Origin: Warburgia ugandensis
Lineage: Eukaryota > Streptophyta > Magnoliopsida > Canellales > Canellaceae
Direction of reading: 5' to 3'
Assembly: GCA_035236585.1 (NCBI GenBank)
Contig: CP141139.1
Span: 38,573,217-38,637,216, forward strand
DNA: 64,000 nucleotides
In this document: positions 50,061 to 61,874 of the stretch, one piece after another
Numbering within the stretch: position 1 is the stretch's first letter
How the letters are laid out: each line of letters opens with the position of its first letter
Position numbers and translations under genes: made by a program
Notes under the pieces: model-generated
Databases searched by the model: none
Told to the model about the DNA's origin: nothing
The model's input: the letters and a program-made list of their open reading frames with translations, nothing else

Positions 50061-50617
50061 TTGTAATAACCCCAATTTTTATGAATATAGTTGAATTATT
50101 AAAAATTAAAAGTTAAAATTCTAAAAGGGGAGCTGGAACTTTGAGTTTTAGGAAAATTATTTTTATAAAAATAAAATCAAGACTTAAAACTTGGATATTT
50201 GTAATGTACTCGAAAAATCGATCAGAATGACTATGCCAAATTCTAAGTCTGGATGAAAAATCCTTATTTTTCTCCATTTTTATGAATAAAAGGATAAAAT
50301 AGTAATTTTATTCATTACCGAGACCTAAGACTTCAAAATTTGGAATGTATTTAGAAAACCTAAGTATGCTCAATTTTGAGTTCATAGGAATAAACCCTGT
50401 TTTTCTCCACTTTTGGAATTAAAAGGGCAAAATGGTCTTTTCACAACTAGTGGGGCCCACAAGGTGGATTAACTATTTGGAAGACCACTATCATGAGTCA
50501 AACCACTACCAGTTTCTAGTGGAGAAGGAGGTGGTAGTGGGAATCCAATGACAATTTAATAATAAAAAGAAATGAAACATAATTATGACATGTAATCATG
50601 GAAAATTAAAAAATCTC

Positions 50618-50625
50618 TATAAATA
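50618..50625 (+). promoter_or_regulatory. TATA box, element B 3' LTR
   Basis: TATAAATA followed by GCCC, about 560 bp into the LTR, aligned with the other copies. Confidence 0.65.
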
Positions 50626-52590
50626 GCCCATAAAATTTTCCAAAATTTTTCCTAAAAATCTCCGACGAGGTGTCCTAGAATTCCCTAAAATCCCAGCTCC
50701 AAAATCCTTCCTCATCTCTTTCAATTCTCTCTTCTTTCTCCTCTTATTTTTTTTTTTTTAATGTACGAGCATCTGCAGACTCACCCAACACTCCAAGCTC
50801 ATTGGAGATGTCGGGCGTGTCAATTGACACGTCGTCCCAGATGAACCAGGGTTTTATCCTAGCAAAACCCTAATTCAATTAGCCATAGATTTCTAGACAT
50901 CAGTTCCATATCTTGACCGTCAGATATGTTCAGCATGGGATACTCCTTAAAATCCCTAAATAAATTTTATGATCCAATGGTTAGATCGTTGGGAAACTTA
51001 TAACGAAATTCAAGCACTGATGAATCACTGTCTTTGGCAAGTTCTCCATCTATTTCCAGCCAATTGAACTATATATTCTTGATCTTAAACCGTTGGATAA
51101 CTTGCTAGCATTGAGATCTACAATTGCCCCATGATTCCTAATATTTTTTGGCAATGGAGACGGAGAAAGCTCTGTCTATATTTGTTTCCAACCAAGCTAG
51201 GGTTTTCGGTGATATTTCTAATCTCTGGTGAAGAAAACTTCATCAGCCAACCCAGGTAGGTGGCATATCCTCTTCTCCTTTCATACCAACATTTACCTGA
51301 GGTTTTCCAGCCTTTAGAGGTCTCCCCAGCCATTGATTCATCAAAAATGATGGATCTAGCATGGAGGGTTGAGATCTCCCCATTTTTTGGCTTAGATACA
51401 AATTCTAAGCCGTTGGATGAGTTCTTGGGGCCCAAAAACTTTAGGATAAGAAATCTTAGTTCTTGATATCTTCATAATTGGGAGATCAAGAAAAAGGTTG
51501 ATCTGACGGTCGAAATTGGATTGTCTCAATAGATCGGATCCCAAAATGCTGAAGCAGAACACAAGTAGGGACACCCCCCATGGGCACACCCCAACGCGTC
51601 CACTCACGAGGAGCTACCAAGTGGTGTAAGAACAATACCGCTTGCATCTCTGTGACGGAGATGCGGGCCGCTGGTACTAAACTTAGAAAATTTATGTTTT
51701 GATGCATGTAAAATTTTGTTAATAAAGAAAAGTATTACTAATTCCTATGATCAGTGAAATTTGGAATGATCAAACTTTATAATTCTGATCCACTGATGAT
51801 CTTGTGAATTTGGAACATGGAATCAAGGGTTAGAAGTGATTGATCTGTGTTTAATTAAGAAACCTAGCCATAAAAGAAGAAAAATCATAAAAATGAGCAT
51901 GGATCTTCATGATCTGATTAATCAAGCATGATTATAGCTTTTAAAATAGTTTAAATGATGATTTAAATGTATAATTATAATAATTAAATGGTTGGATGTA
52001 ATTTATTTTCCAGATCTTAAGATCATGACCCTTAAAAGTAGTAAAATCCATAAAAGTAAATGGTAATCTCCTTTATCAGTTTGATCAAGGATGATTGAAC
52101 AGTGTGGATGTATTTGAATGATGATATAAAGTTAAGATCATATGGATTGATGGGCTTGATGATGATAATTTGGGATAGATTAAGATCTATGCCCTTAAAT
52201 TGGATAAAATGGCTAAAGATCTTCTTGATCAATTAGATCAAGAAGGATCAGATCATGTGATAAAATGATATCAATGATCTAGCGATGAGATCACTTTGAG
52301 AAAATGAGTAGATCTGATAAAAATAAAAGATCAAGATCTAAATCCTAAATGGGATGAAAAATGAATAGAAATAAAAGATGACCATTGGATCATGATGATA
52401 TGTTAAATGTGTTTATTTGAATTATTAATGTTATTGTAAATGTGTTTTATTGCTTAGTAGATTTAATTATTAGATTTACTTACTTATTTATGCTTTAATG
52501 CTTATGTTAAGTAAATTACATTGAAAATGTAATTAAATGAAGAATAGAGTTGAAGGACATTTACATGGAATGAATGACATGGACTTAATG

Positions 52591-52985
52591 ATAGTAAGGG
52601 CTATAGTTAGTAGGACAATATTAGGATTATCAAATCCTTGGCCCAAACTAGGAGAATAATGAACCCTATGAATGATATTTTAAATATTCATGGATTTAAT
52701 TAAAATCAATTAGAAAGAGTACTTAGGGTTAAAATGCTCATAGGAACCTTATGAAAGGTTGAGTTAAGGTCACTCTAGTGAATGTTGAACATGGTGGTTA
52801 AAGGGTTTTTTTAATAGAACTTCGCTCTTTTCCAACCTTCCGTTGACATTTAGTTAGGTCTAAATGTCTCCTTACATGTGAATTGAAGTGACTACTTTGT
52901 GTTCAGTCATTCAACTAGTAAGCCTTAGTCAATTAGAAATAAGAGGAGCTATCTAAACTTAGGATGAAATAAACTATCTTCCACC
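52591..52985 (+). other. Conserved LTR module M1, element B 3' LTR
   Basis: Same block as 18753-19146. The AAGGATT-type arm reads TAGGATT, with the partner AATCCTT kept. Confidence 0.7.
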
Positions 52986-54788
52986 AATAAAACATTAACT
53001 GGTTGAATAATAATAATAAGAGCATAAAAGGTTAGTAAATTATCTAATCCTAATAAAAATTGTAAGTAAGATAAGGATGATCAAACAAGATCCATAGGAT
53101 CTTGAATGATCAAGAACAATAAAAATCCTAATATTGTATTTTATTATGTATCTATGTATGTATTTTGTAGACAAATCTAGGTCATTAGATTAGAAAATCC
53201 AAACCCTTGATCAAATATTATTCAAGGAAAAGAACCAGGATCATCCTCCTTAGGGTTGATCAAATAACTAAACTAAGTTCAAAGAAGAACTAGATGATAG
53301 AAGATCTAGACCCTTGATCTTTATCAACAAGTATAAATTGTTGATCAAAGGATCTATGAAAGATCAGCATCAAAGAGATGGACACACAAAAACTTAGAGA
53401 TAGAAAATACTTAGATCTGAAAGATTAGAAGATCATTCTAACCATCATATCTATTGATTAATAGGATAAACACTGCTTGAGGAAGATAGATTGTATGAAT
53501 TATAGGAACACAAGACAGATATGGATCCTTTTTATCAAAGGACAATATTAGATAAGGAATATTGATAGGAGATTATCCAAAATTATTCAGATAATGACAG
53601 TATATATGAATTTACAAATTACATACGTCAATCATGGAAGATCTGAAGGGATGAATCACTACATGAAGGTAGGTGGAACTTTAAGAATACAAGACCTATG
53701 GTCTATGGAATTATTGTTATAAATATACATTATAATGCTTAAAAATGATAATATGCTTAGTTACATTTGAATCATAATCCATGTATATGAGATAGAAATA
53801 ATTGTTGAAATTAGGTGGAATACATAATAAATACCTGGGTATCATTTATGATTACCCCTAAATTTAGATAAGAACATAACAATAATGGATATCAATTGTA
53901 TCAAATGAGTATCCTTACACTTAATAACATTCCGTATATGGATACCAAATTAAGGGAAATAGGAATCATTTACAATAAATGATTGATCCCTAAACTTATA
54001 TGAACATGTGTATCATTCATTGTAAACAAGGATCCCTAAATCTAGAAATGAGATTATATCCTTAATATGAGGACATTGTATGAGAATGATAATATAAATA
54101 GACAAACCATCTGAGATGTACAAGAAGTATTTTAGATACAAGCATGGAGGCTTAGGGTTTTGTTTTAAATAGGCATAAGCTTGGAAATGCTATGCTAGGG
54201 AAATTATGAGGGTTTGGCCACCCTCTTCCCAAAATTTGATGACATTATGATACCTTGCCCAAGAAGAAGCTTAAAGTTGGGTTGGGCAATTATAGGAAGG
54301 CCCCATTGTGAAAGTTCTGTCTCTCCATATAGGCAGTGACACAATATTTTCCATTGTGGTATCAATGGTGAACAGGGCATTTATTTGAGCACGCTAGTAC
54401 GGATCAGACTGCAGCATGGTAGTCCTTGAGTATTTTTCATTATGATGCATGGTATAGTGAGATTCCAATACTACCCTAATGAGGAAGTATTTTCCCAACA
54501 AAAGTCTGGATGATTTATCAACTTATATTTGAGTATGATTATTAATGTTTGAGATATTGACTATTTTTCATGATTTTTTACTGTATGTATATACACACAA
54601 TATAGTGGTGACTGGTTTGGAATTATCATAATAGATGATACATGATAAATTATATGATAGATCATAGATGGTATGGTTCATGAAAACTAAATGATGTTAC
54701 TCATATGGAATATGATGAACTTGAATACTGTACTTTTGAATTATATGATTCCATATGTTCTTGAATCCCCTACCAAGCATAGCTTGCT

Positions 54789-54824
54789 GAGATATTGTAA
54801 ATATTTGAATGTTTACAATATCTC
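54789..54824 (+). other. LTR 3' hairpin H2, element B 3' LTR
   Basis: GAGATATTGTAAA (54789-54801) pairs perfectly over 13 bp with TTTACAATATCTC (54812-54824), loop 10 nt. This is the longest intact stem of this hairpin in the window. Confidence 0.8.
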
Positions 54825-54999
54825 AGATACAAAAAGGAAGGATTGAAGTGATACAACAAGGGAATACAAAGACCATATTGTTGATTAAGACTATGTACAT
54901 TTGTGAAAGGATTGGATTGTATTTTGATTTGTGTATTTTGGACATAAGATGTGATAAAGGGGTTGTGTACGTGAACCACAATATCGATCCTGAAATTTT

Positions 55000-55005
55000 A
55001 ATAAA
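55000..55005 (+). terminator. Poly(A) signal, element B 3' LTR
   Basis: AATAAA about 200 bp before the LTR end; solo LTR A has it at 14861-14866. Confidence 0.5.
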
Positions 55006-55202
55006 ATGAGTTTCTTTGGAAACATATGTTGTATACAAAATTATGTATGTATATGTGAATAAAATGTGGCATTTGGTTTTCCTGAAAAGAATTTCAAAGA
55101 AAATATTTCAGCTGCTTAAGTTTTCAAATCTTTTGCAAAATGGGTCAAACACCATTTTAAAATAAATAACAAGAATGTATTTCAAAAACCTGGGTCGCCA
55201 TA

Positions 55203-56770
55203 GGAACTCCATGCCACCTTCCTAAAAATGTGGCACTTTCCCTTTTCTTAAGTTAGAAACCAGCCATGTTATCTTGCTTACATCATTTGTTTACCTCATC
55301 TTCCACCTAACTTTCCTCCTTCGTTCTCCACTTTAGCCCTTGATGTAGATCCCCTTTACTTTCCCAAATTAATCCTTAACCAAATTTGGAAGCTAGCCAT
55401 CTATAAAGATCTGAGGCATTCAATGTTTTTTACCTAAGTATAGGTTAGTGACAAACCTTAACAGATATTCTTTAGAGTTCTTTGGAGCTTGGTCTTTGGA
55501 CTTCTTTGGGCTATTCTTCCTTTCGATTGTCTTTTATTTTCTTAAAATTTTACACTTCAATTCTATGGTTAGTTGATTAATTTCATTGCTTTTTCTTTGC
55601 CTTGTTTTGTTCTCTAATTCCACACGCATAGTTCTCTTCTTACTTCCCTTTGATTCTTGCTTCCATCTCACTAGATTTGCTTATATTCATTGAGTTTTTA
55701 GGCGTCATTTTCCTTTGTTTAGTTCATCACCTTAGCCATCTTCTCCTTTGAATTCCTTCCTGGGCTTATTTGCATGTTATCTTACTCTAGTTTACAAGCA
55801 TTATATTGCATTGAAGTGGTTGTTTAGATCTTGTTTTTAGTCACTTGAATTGTGTGCAATTTCTATATTTATATACATGTAATATGTGCACAAATTTAGG
55901 TGTAATATGACAATGATTCAACAAATTTCATTAAGAAATCTTGTCTTAGTTGTTTCGTATATCAAAGTACTTTAGATATGGGTTATTATTTTGTACAAAA
56001 ATTACTTGTTCAGTTTCTTTATGTGCTTGATTTAATTTGAAGTCCTAAGTGCTTAAAATCTAGAATTTCTCCCTCAATTTTTATGCTTTGTTTGTAGCCA
56101 TTAAAACATATTATTTTTTAATCCTTAGGAACCAATTTAATGTCTTAAGTTTTTTATTAAGTCCATTTCTTATTTTGCATGTTATTTTACTTTTGAATCA
56201 TTAAATTTGACCGTCATTGAACCTATGAACTATGTGTGCCACTCATGGATTACTCGCATGGAACATGGATTAATTTCCTTTAATTTTTAATTAATTTAGT
56301 TTTTTAATATTTTTTAGTAATTATTTTTTTTTTTTCATCTTAGTTTAGTTTTAGAAAGCTTCTTAATTTGGTTTTAAAAAATTTTATTTTTAGAAAGTTT
56401 CTAATTCTAATTTAGGAAAGTCTCATTTTTACCAAGTTTCCTTAGTTTATGTTTTCTTAATTCATTCATGCTAGTTTTGCATTAGTTTTCCTATTGAATG
56501 CCTATTAGTTTCTAATTCCATTGCATACTCTTAATTTTAGAAAGTTTCTTTTAGTTGTAGTTTCTAATTTAGTGCATGTTTCTGATTTCATGTTGCTTAC
56601 TTTCCTAGCTTAAATCCAAATGCAATTCAATCTCTATCTTTGGCTCAAGTTAAGAACTTAAAATAAGATCCATCCAAGCCACAAATTTGTGAGATTCTTT
56701 GTGAAATCAACCTCTTTTGCTCGTAACACTACATTGATTCTTGTGCTTGCAAGTAAAATTAAAACATACA
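55203..56770 (+). mobile_element. 5' LTR (right part) of an Athila-like gypsy element
   Basis: Matches the reverse complement of 59256-60917 and the start of the LTR at 62306 from about its base 910. Its first ~950 bp are absent: the sequence starts exactly where element B ends, so B inserted into this LTR and the left half was later lost. It ends AAAACATACA before an Asp-tRNA-type primer site. Confidence 0.75.
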
Positions 56771-56777
56771 CCAAGTT

Positions 56778-56797
56778 TTTGGCACTATTGTCAGGGA
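56778..56797 (+). promoter_or_regulatory. Degenerate Asp-tRNA primer binding site
   Basis: TTTGGCACTATTGTCAGGGA resembles the TTTGGCGCCGTTGCCGGGGA site of Athila/Tat elements. The changes are mostly C-to-T and G-to-A transitions, as expected from decay at methylated sites. Confidence 0.75.
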
Positions 56798-57914
56798 ATT
56801 GCTACAGATTTGTGGTTGTATCTTTATTTAGACTAATTATCTTTAATAGTATTTTTAGATCATATTAGATTATGATTTTTGCATCATTCTTGCATATTTC
56901 ACTAATTTCTCAAAAATGGTCACATCTTACTTATTTTGTATGAGGGGAATTTGGCAAAGGAGCGACTACGATCCTGTGGACCAAAGCTTTATCAAATTTT
57001 CTTGCTTTCCTAGATTAGGGTTTTTAATTGTTAAGTTTGCTTGTAATGAGGCCCCATTGTAACTTGTAATTTCTTTATTTCATTTTAAATGAGTTGTATT
57101 AATATAGGCAAGTGTGGGGAATGGAGGCCCACACTTGATCTTTACCAAAGCACCACTATAAGCCTTCTTCACTCTCTTTTAATTTTCTAGTGTAGTTGCA
57201 TTTAGTGTAATTTCCTTTTTGGTTAGTAGTGTAATTCATATAGTTTATGGTCATTTATCTTATTTGTTGCATCTTACTTATGGTTGTTGCATTAGATTGC
57301 ACCTATCTAACCCTTGGTTGTATAGCATGTAGGTTGCATTAGTTTGCTTTCTTGATCTTGCATTGCACATTTACTGCTTTATGGTGGATTGAACATAATG
57401 TTAGCAAGGGCCCCATAGGAACCCTCATAAGATAAGGATCATATTTCACCACCAGATCCTTGGCCCACCTAAGAAATCAAATCAATTTCTTGTATGCATG
57501 CGATTCCAACTATTAATCTTAAATTAAAATCAAGTAGCAAGAGATCTAGGGTTTTGAGCTCATAGGACCCTTTAGAAGAGGTGATTGTCATTTCAGTCAT
57601 TCTTGAATGTTGTCGTTATACTGGGTATCAAAATCCATGCGATTTTTCCTCTACTTTTATTGACGGTTGTTGAGGTCTTTGATGAGAATTGTATTGACCA
57701 CCTTGGATAGGACCTAACTGGTAAGCAATAGTCAAGTCAGGATTGAAGGTGACTCTATCTAGCTTTAGGTTTAAAATCTATAACCTCACAAATTAACAAA
57801 GATCATCAAATCAAGCTCGCTAGCAATAAGGATTATTTATTTGCATATAAGATAGAGTTAGGAGTCATATTTAGAGCTAGGTTGCATCATTTAGATATGT
57901 TTGCAGTATAGTGC
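56798..57914 (+). other. Leader of the Athila-like element, containing module M1
   Basis: About 1.1 kb between primer site and gag. No open frame of note. Its second half (57388-57790) carries a diverged copy of the LARD LTR module M1. Confidence 0.7.
57388..57790 (+). other. Module M1-like block in the Athila-like leader
   Basis: Collinear shared phrases with the LARD LTR: TTAGYAAGGGC, AAGGAT-loop-ATCCTTGGCCCA, TTAAAATCAA near GAGTAC or GAGATC then TAGGGTT, CTCATAGGA, TTGACGGTTG near TGAGGTCT, GACCAC or AACCAC, then CTGGTAAGC and AGTCAA. Hairpin AAGGATC (57434-57440) with GATCCTT (57455-57461) has a compensatory pair change against AAGGATT/AATCCTT. Confidence 0.6.
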
Positions 57915-58129
57915 ATGAAAGGTAATCAATCTCAAAACATAGGTAGTGCTAAGAAACCAACTTCTAACCCCATGGTTGAACCACCAGAAGAAGTTGAGCG
58001 CAAGGCTATTAGAGGTTTCTATGCACCACTCTAGTTAAATACCCCATCATGCATTACATTTCCACCCACAACTACATACCACTTTGAACTTAAACCTAGA
58101 ATCATACAGTTACACCCAACATTTTATGG

Positions 58130-58132
<3 letters not shown>

Positions 58133-58218
<86 letters not shown>
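58133..58218. repeat. (AG)43 microsatellite inside gag
   Basis: 86 bp of uninterrupted AG. It replaces a few codons between the conserved FYG and SYRH motifs of Gag and changes the frame. The Arg-Glu repeat frame over it is not a natural protein. Confidence 0.95.
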
Positions 58219-58222
<4 letters not shown>

Positions 58223-59250
58223 CATACCGACATATCAAGGAATTCCTTGATATTTGTCCTACATTCAAATATCATAATGTTACAGATGATTCTATTGGGC
58301 TTGAGTTATTCCTTTTCTCATTAAAGGACAAGAACAAATAATGGATCAATTCTTTAGAGGTAGATTCCATTGTCACATGGGACCAATTGTTTAAGAAATT
58401 CCTAAATAAATTTTCCCACCCCATAAGACTAATGCTCTCCGTAGGGAGATCATTAATTTTGAATAGAGAGATGATGAGAAATAATGTGATTGTCAATAGT
58501 GATGGAATGAATTACTAAAGAAGTGCCCTCATCATGGATTTGAAAAATGGCAACAGGTTCAGTATTTTTATGAGGCATTAATACCTTAAAATAAAAGCTA
58601 GTGGAGGAGCCCTCATGTTGAAAAATGAGATAGAGGCCTAGGAAATTTTCCAAACTCTAGCATACAATTCCTATGAATGGGATTATTCTAGTAGGAAACA
58701 ACGAAATACATAGCCACAAAAGAAAGGATTTCACCTAAAAAACAACACATAGGCTGGACTCGTTGGATGGCAAAAATTGACAAGCTCGAAAATATATGCT
58801 AGACAATGAGTGTTGACATAAATGCTTTCATGGTCTTTAATGCAAAACCTCCACAAGAGGTATGAACTATTTGTTCTAGTCTAGCCCATTTAACTACAAC
58901 TTGGCCATCCAAAAGAGTGCTTAATGAATATCTTTTAAAAATGATCTTGGGGCGTATCACAATCATAGCAAAAATAATCCATAATGGGAGACCTATAATC
59001 TAAAATGAGTTAGGAATTGTAATTTGTCATGGTCTAAGAATAATTACTAGAGAGGTACATCTATGAAGACCCCTGTTCAGAACTTTCCTAGAATTTCAAC
59101 TTCCCAGCAGCCACCTAGTTTTTAGCTTCCTAACAATCAAAGAAACCATCAAATGAGAAAGTATTCAATTTCTTATGAAATAAAATCAAGAGACTAATAA
59201 GGCTTTGCATCAACTCCAAAATGAGAGTCCACAAAATATTGCCAGGATAG

Positions 59251-59255
59251 AGATG
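59251..59255. repeat. Target site duplication AGATG (left)
   Basis: Identical to 61870-61874; lies in gag codons. Confidence 0.88.
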
Positions 59256-61869
59256 TGTTGTAGTGTTAAAATTACTCATGAGTACACAAAATAATTGTAG
59301 TAGATGTATGTGAATGAGGTTGATCTGATGAGGAATCTCAAATATTTGCAATGGATTGTATCTTATTTAAATTGATTGACTTCAGCCAAAGAGATAGAGA
59401 TGTGATTAAACTAGGAAAACAACTTAAGAAGGAAATATGCACATAATTAGAAACTAGAATTAAAAGAAACTTTCTAAAAGTAAAGATAAGTAATTAGAAT
59501 GGAAACTTACTAAATAAGATGCAAGAAATTAAAGGAAACTAATGCTAAAATATAATAAATCAAAATATGCAACAATCTCTAGGAAACTACTAAAATTAGA
59601 AACTTTCCTAAATTAACACTTACCTAACCTAAATAGAACTTGCTAAAATTCAAAAAGGGAAATTTTTAAATATAAAATAGTATGGAAATGTCTAAATTAA
59701 TAATAACTAAACAATGTTATGCAACTAAATTAAACTAGAATCAAAAGGTAATCCAACCTAGTACCATGTGCATGGTTCTAGGGTCCCAAAACTTGCAAAA
59801 TTGATGAATTTAAAGTAAAATATCATGCAAAATAATCAATGGATCTAATAAATAACAAAAAAATCTAAATGGGTTCTCAAGGATTCAATAAAAAACAATG
59901 TTTAGATGGCTAGAAACAAAGTACAAAGTTAAGGATAGAAAATTTCCAAATTTCAACTACTTAAGAATATCAAACAATTCAAGCATAAGAAAGTAATTGA
60001 AACTACAATTTTTATGCAAGGAAACATCCTAGATCGAAATTAATTTGATGAAAGATTATTCCATAAGAAGCCTCAAATAACTTTATTAACTCAAAATCAA
60101 ATTACGCGTAAAATTGTGAGCATAATATATGTTCAAAATCTGAAAATTTTGCAAAATTTCTAACATAAAATCCTATCTAAACAACACAAACAATGAGATC
60201 TGATGCTCCCAATTTAAAGTATGATAACATGCAAAGAAATAATTGTGAAGGAATTCAAGAGACAAGAAGGCTAAATGGGTCATCTAATTATGCAAAGTGG
60301 ACCTAAAACTAAGGGCAAATAGAAGAAAGAAACATGAACTTCAAGGGAGGAATTCAAGGTTTCAAGCTAGATCTTCCCTTGGCTGTCACTCTAAGGGAAG
60401 AATTAACTCAAATCTTGAGTGAATAACAAAGAAAAACTATTGGAATTGAGGTAAAGAAAAAAGGAAAAGATGGGTGGAAATAAGAGTGTAAACTAGAAAG
60501 GAAAACAAAGGAAAAATAAGACAAGGAAACTAAAACAATGAAACCAAAGTACTAACCTGAATATGAGAGCAAATAAAAATAAGAATAACTACAAATCTAA
60601 AGGAATAAAATGATCAAAGAAGTCCTAAAAGTCCAGCAGCAGCTAAGCACCAAAGGAGAGCTTGATTTCAAAGTTGTCTCACACAACTTCTACTTAAAAA
60701 ATTCACTAGAACCATGGGAGATTTATAGATGCTTTGGTTTCTAACTTAGGCAAGGGTTGAATCAAGGTGGAAAGTAGATCTAGAACTAGGATTTTGAATG
60801 AGGAAGGTTAGGTGAAGACTGAGGTGAGCATGGTCAGGTAAGAAAGAGAGGTAGGTTGGCTGATTTCTAAATTAGGAAAGGGGGGAGCCACTTATTTAGG
60901 AGGTGGCACGAAGTTCCATCCCCCTACTTAGGTGCAACTTGAATGCTGGGAAAGAGAGGGAGATGCAAAGGAAATTTAGATAGAAAATTTAAGGAAAATT
61001 TAAGGGTGTTTTTGCATGTTTGAATGGACTTGAAACTTAGAGTTTCCATCTTAGGAAACCATATAGATGAGCATTCAAATTAAGGGGGAGGTGCCACTTT
61101 TTTAGGAGGTGCCTCCCTCCCTAAGTAGAGTTTCATGTAGCTCTAAGATGGAGGTTGAATGAAGGGTGGGAAACATATTAGAAATTGCGGCTTTCTCTTT
61201 GGATGCATCCCTTAATGCATGATCATCTTACCTTTTACATTAATCTCTCAAAATCCCTTAAAAATCACTCTTTAATATAAGGTAAGTGTTAAGTTTGATG
61301 CTCCAATCATGTGGCTCCATATGGCACTCCTTCATGACTTAATGACTCACTTTGATGGTTCATTCCTTGGTAGCTTAAGTGGCTTCAATGATTGATTAGT
61401 TCATTTGGTTCATCACCCTTTTCTCATGACTTTAATGGCCAAGTGGCTTGAATGGCTCCCATGCAAAGGGGGTGCAAATGCATGGCTTGCCTTGGGTCTA
61501 TTTTAGTCACCTTTGTCTCCAATTGCTTCATTTATCGCTGTAGGAAGAAGTGATCCTTGATTAAGCTTTGGATGATGTCAATTGCGCTTTATCTTGATCT
61601 TTACTTTTCATCCTGATCAATCTCAACCTTTGGATAACCTCTTCAATACCTACAAAAGATGAAAAATCCCACTTAAATCCTATAAAAATATGATCATTTA
61701 TATACTTACTATAAATTAGCTGCTAAACCTATAAATATCACATTTTATAATTATTAGGCCAAAACTGAATATGTATAAATTTTGGCCAAAAAACCCTAAA
61801 ATAATACTATAAGTTATAACACATGGGAAACTAATTGGGCATTATTCATACAAAATTGAACACTTCTCA
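59256..61869 (-). mobile_element. Solo LTR of the Athila-like family, reverse strand (2.6 kb)
   Basis: On the minus strand it starts TGAGAAGTG and ends CTACAACA. Identical pentamers AGATG flank it at 59251-59255 and 61870-61874. It has no primer site, no internal domain and no second LTR. Joining the flanks restores the Gag frame (…RIEM then QIS…), which confirms both ends. Its sequence matches, in reverse, the LTR parts at 55203-56770 and 62306-64000. This 2614-bp copy gives the family's full LTR length. Confidence 0.92.
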
Positions 61870-61874
61870 AGATG
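61870..61874. repeat. Target site duplication AGATG (right)
   Basis: Identical to 59251-59255. Confidence 0.88.

Larger units (their letters stand above)
47910..50061 (+). other. Element B internal domain, right part
   Basis: Continues the sequence broken at 37014. It aligns with the LARD internal domain from about 22600 to 24808, is non-coding, and ends in the polypurine tract. An (AT) run lies at 49232-49255. Confidence 0.75.
33306..55202 (+). mobile_element. Second LARD-like element (B), 5'-truncated and split
   Basis: Parts: truncated 5' LTR 33306-35925, primer site 35928, internal domain 35926-37014 and 47910-50061 interrupted by a coding gypsy element, polypurine tract 50049-50060, full 3' LTR 50062-55202. 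The internal domain is non-coding and about 3.2 kb once the insert is removed. The LTR is of the A type (5.1 kb) and diverges from the LARD LTR mainly near the 3' end. Both LTR ends read GCCATA, so the element ends in TA, not CA. The left target flank is lost by truncation; the right flank is GGAAC within an Athila-like LTR. Confidence 0.85.
50062..55202 (+). repeat. 3' LTR of element B (5.1 kb)
   Basis: Starts TGTAATAACCCC and ends GGGTCGCCATA. TATAAATA at 50618-50625, GC-richer part about 51540-51680, module M1 52591-52985, hairpin H2 54789-54824, AATAAA 55000-55005. It is collinear with solo LTR A from end to end. Short open frames inside are chance. Confidence 0.9.
57915..59255 (+). pseudogene. 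Athila-like Gag, N-terminal and middle part, decayed
   Basis: The frame from the ATG at 57915 gives TPSCITFPP and FELKPRIIQLHPTFYG (about 58041-58130), a hallmark of plant Athila-type Gag. A (AG)43 expansion at 58133-58218 follows and shifts the frame by one. Then come SYRHIKEFLDICPTFKYHNV (58222-58281), WDQLFKKFLNKFSHP (58380-58424), WNELLKKCPHHGFEKWQQVQ (about 58503-58562), ALMLKNEIEA (about 58609-58638) and AYNSYEWDYSSRKQ (about 58660-58701). Near 58866-58910 the order C-x2-C-x4-H-x4-C of a zinc knuckle is recognisable, but the first Cys is a stop (TGA) and the last is Trp (TGG). The tail ends NIARIEM at 59255, where a solo LTR interrupts. The gene has stops and frameshifts throughout. It continues at 61870. 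Confidence 0.82.

Noticed and set aside
58084..58341. Frame with a long Arg-Glu repeat
   Set aside because: The repeat is the (AG)43 microsatellite read as codons. The upstream Gag motifs lie in a different frame.
58690..59255. A reverse-strand internal domain continuing the LTR at 59256
   Set aside because: The plus-strand Gag frame (zinc-knuckle remnant, then NIARIEM) runs through this stretch up to the AGATG duplication, so the LTR is solo.
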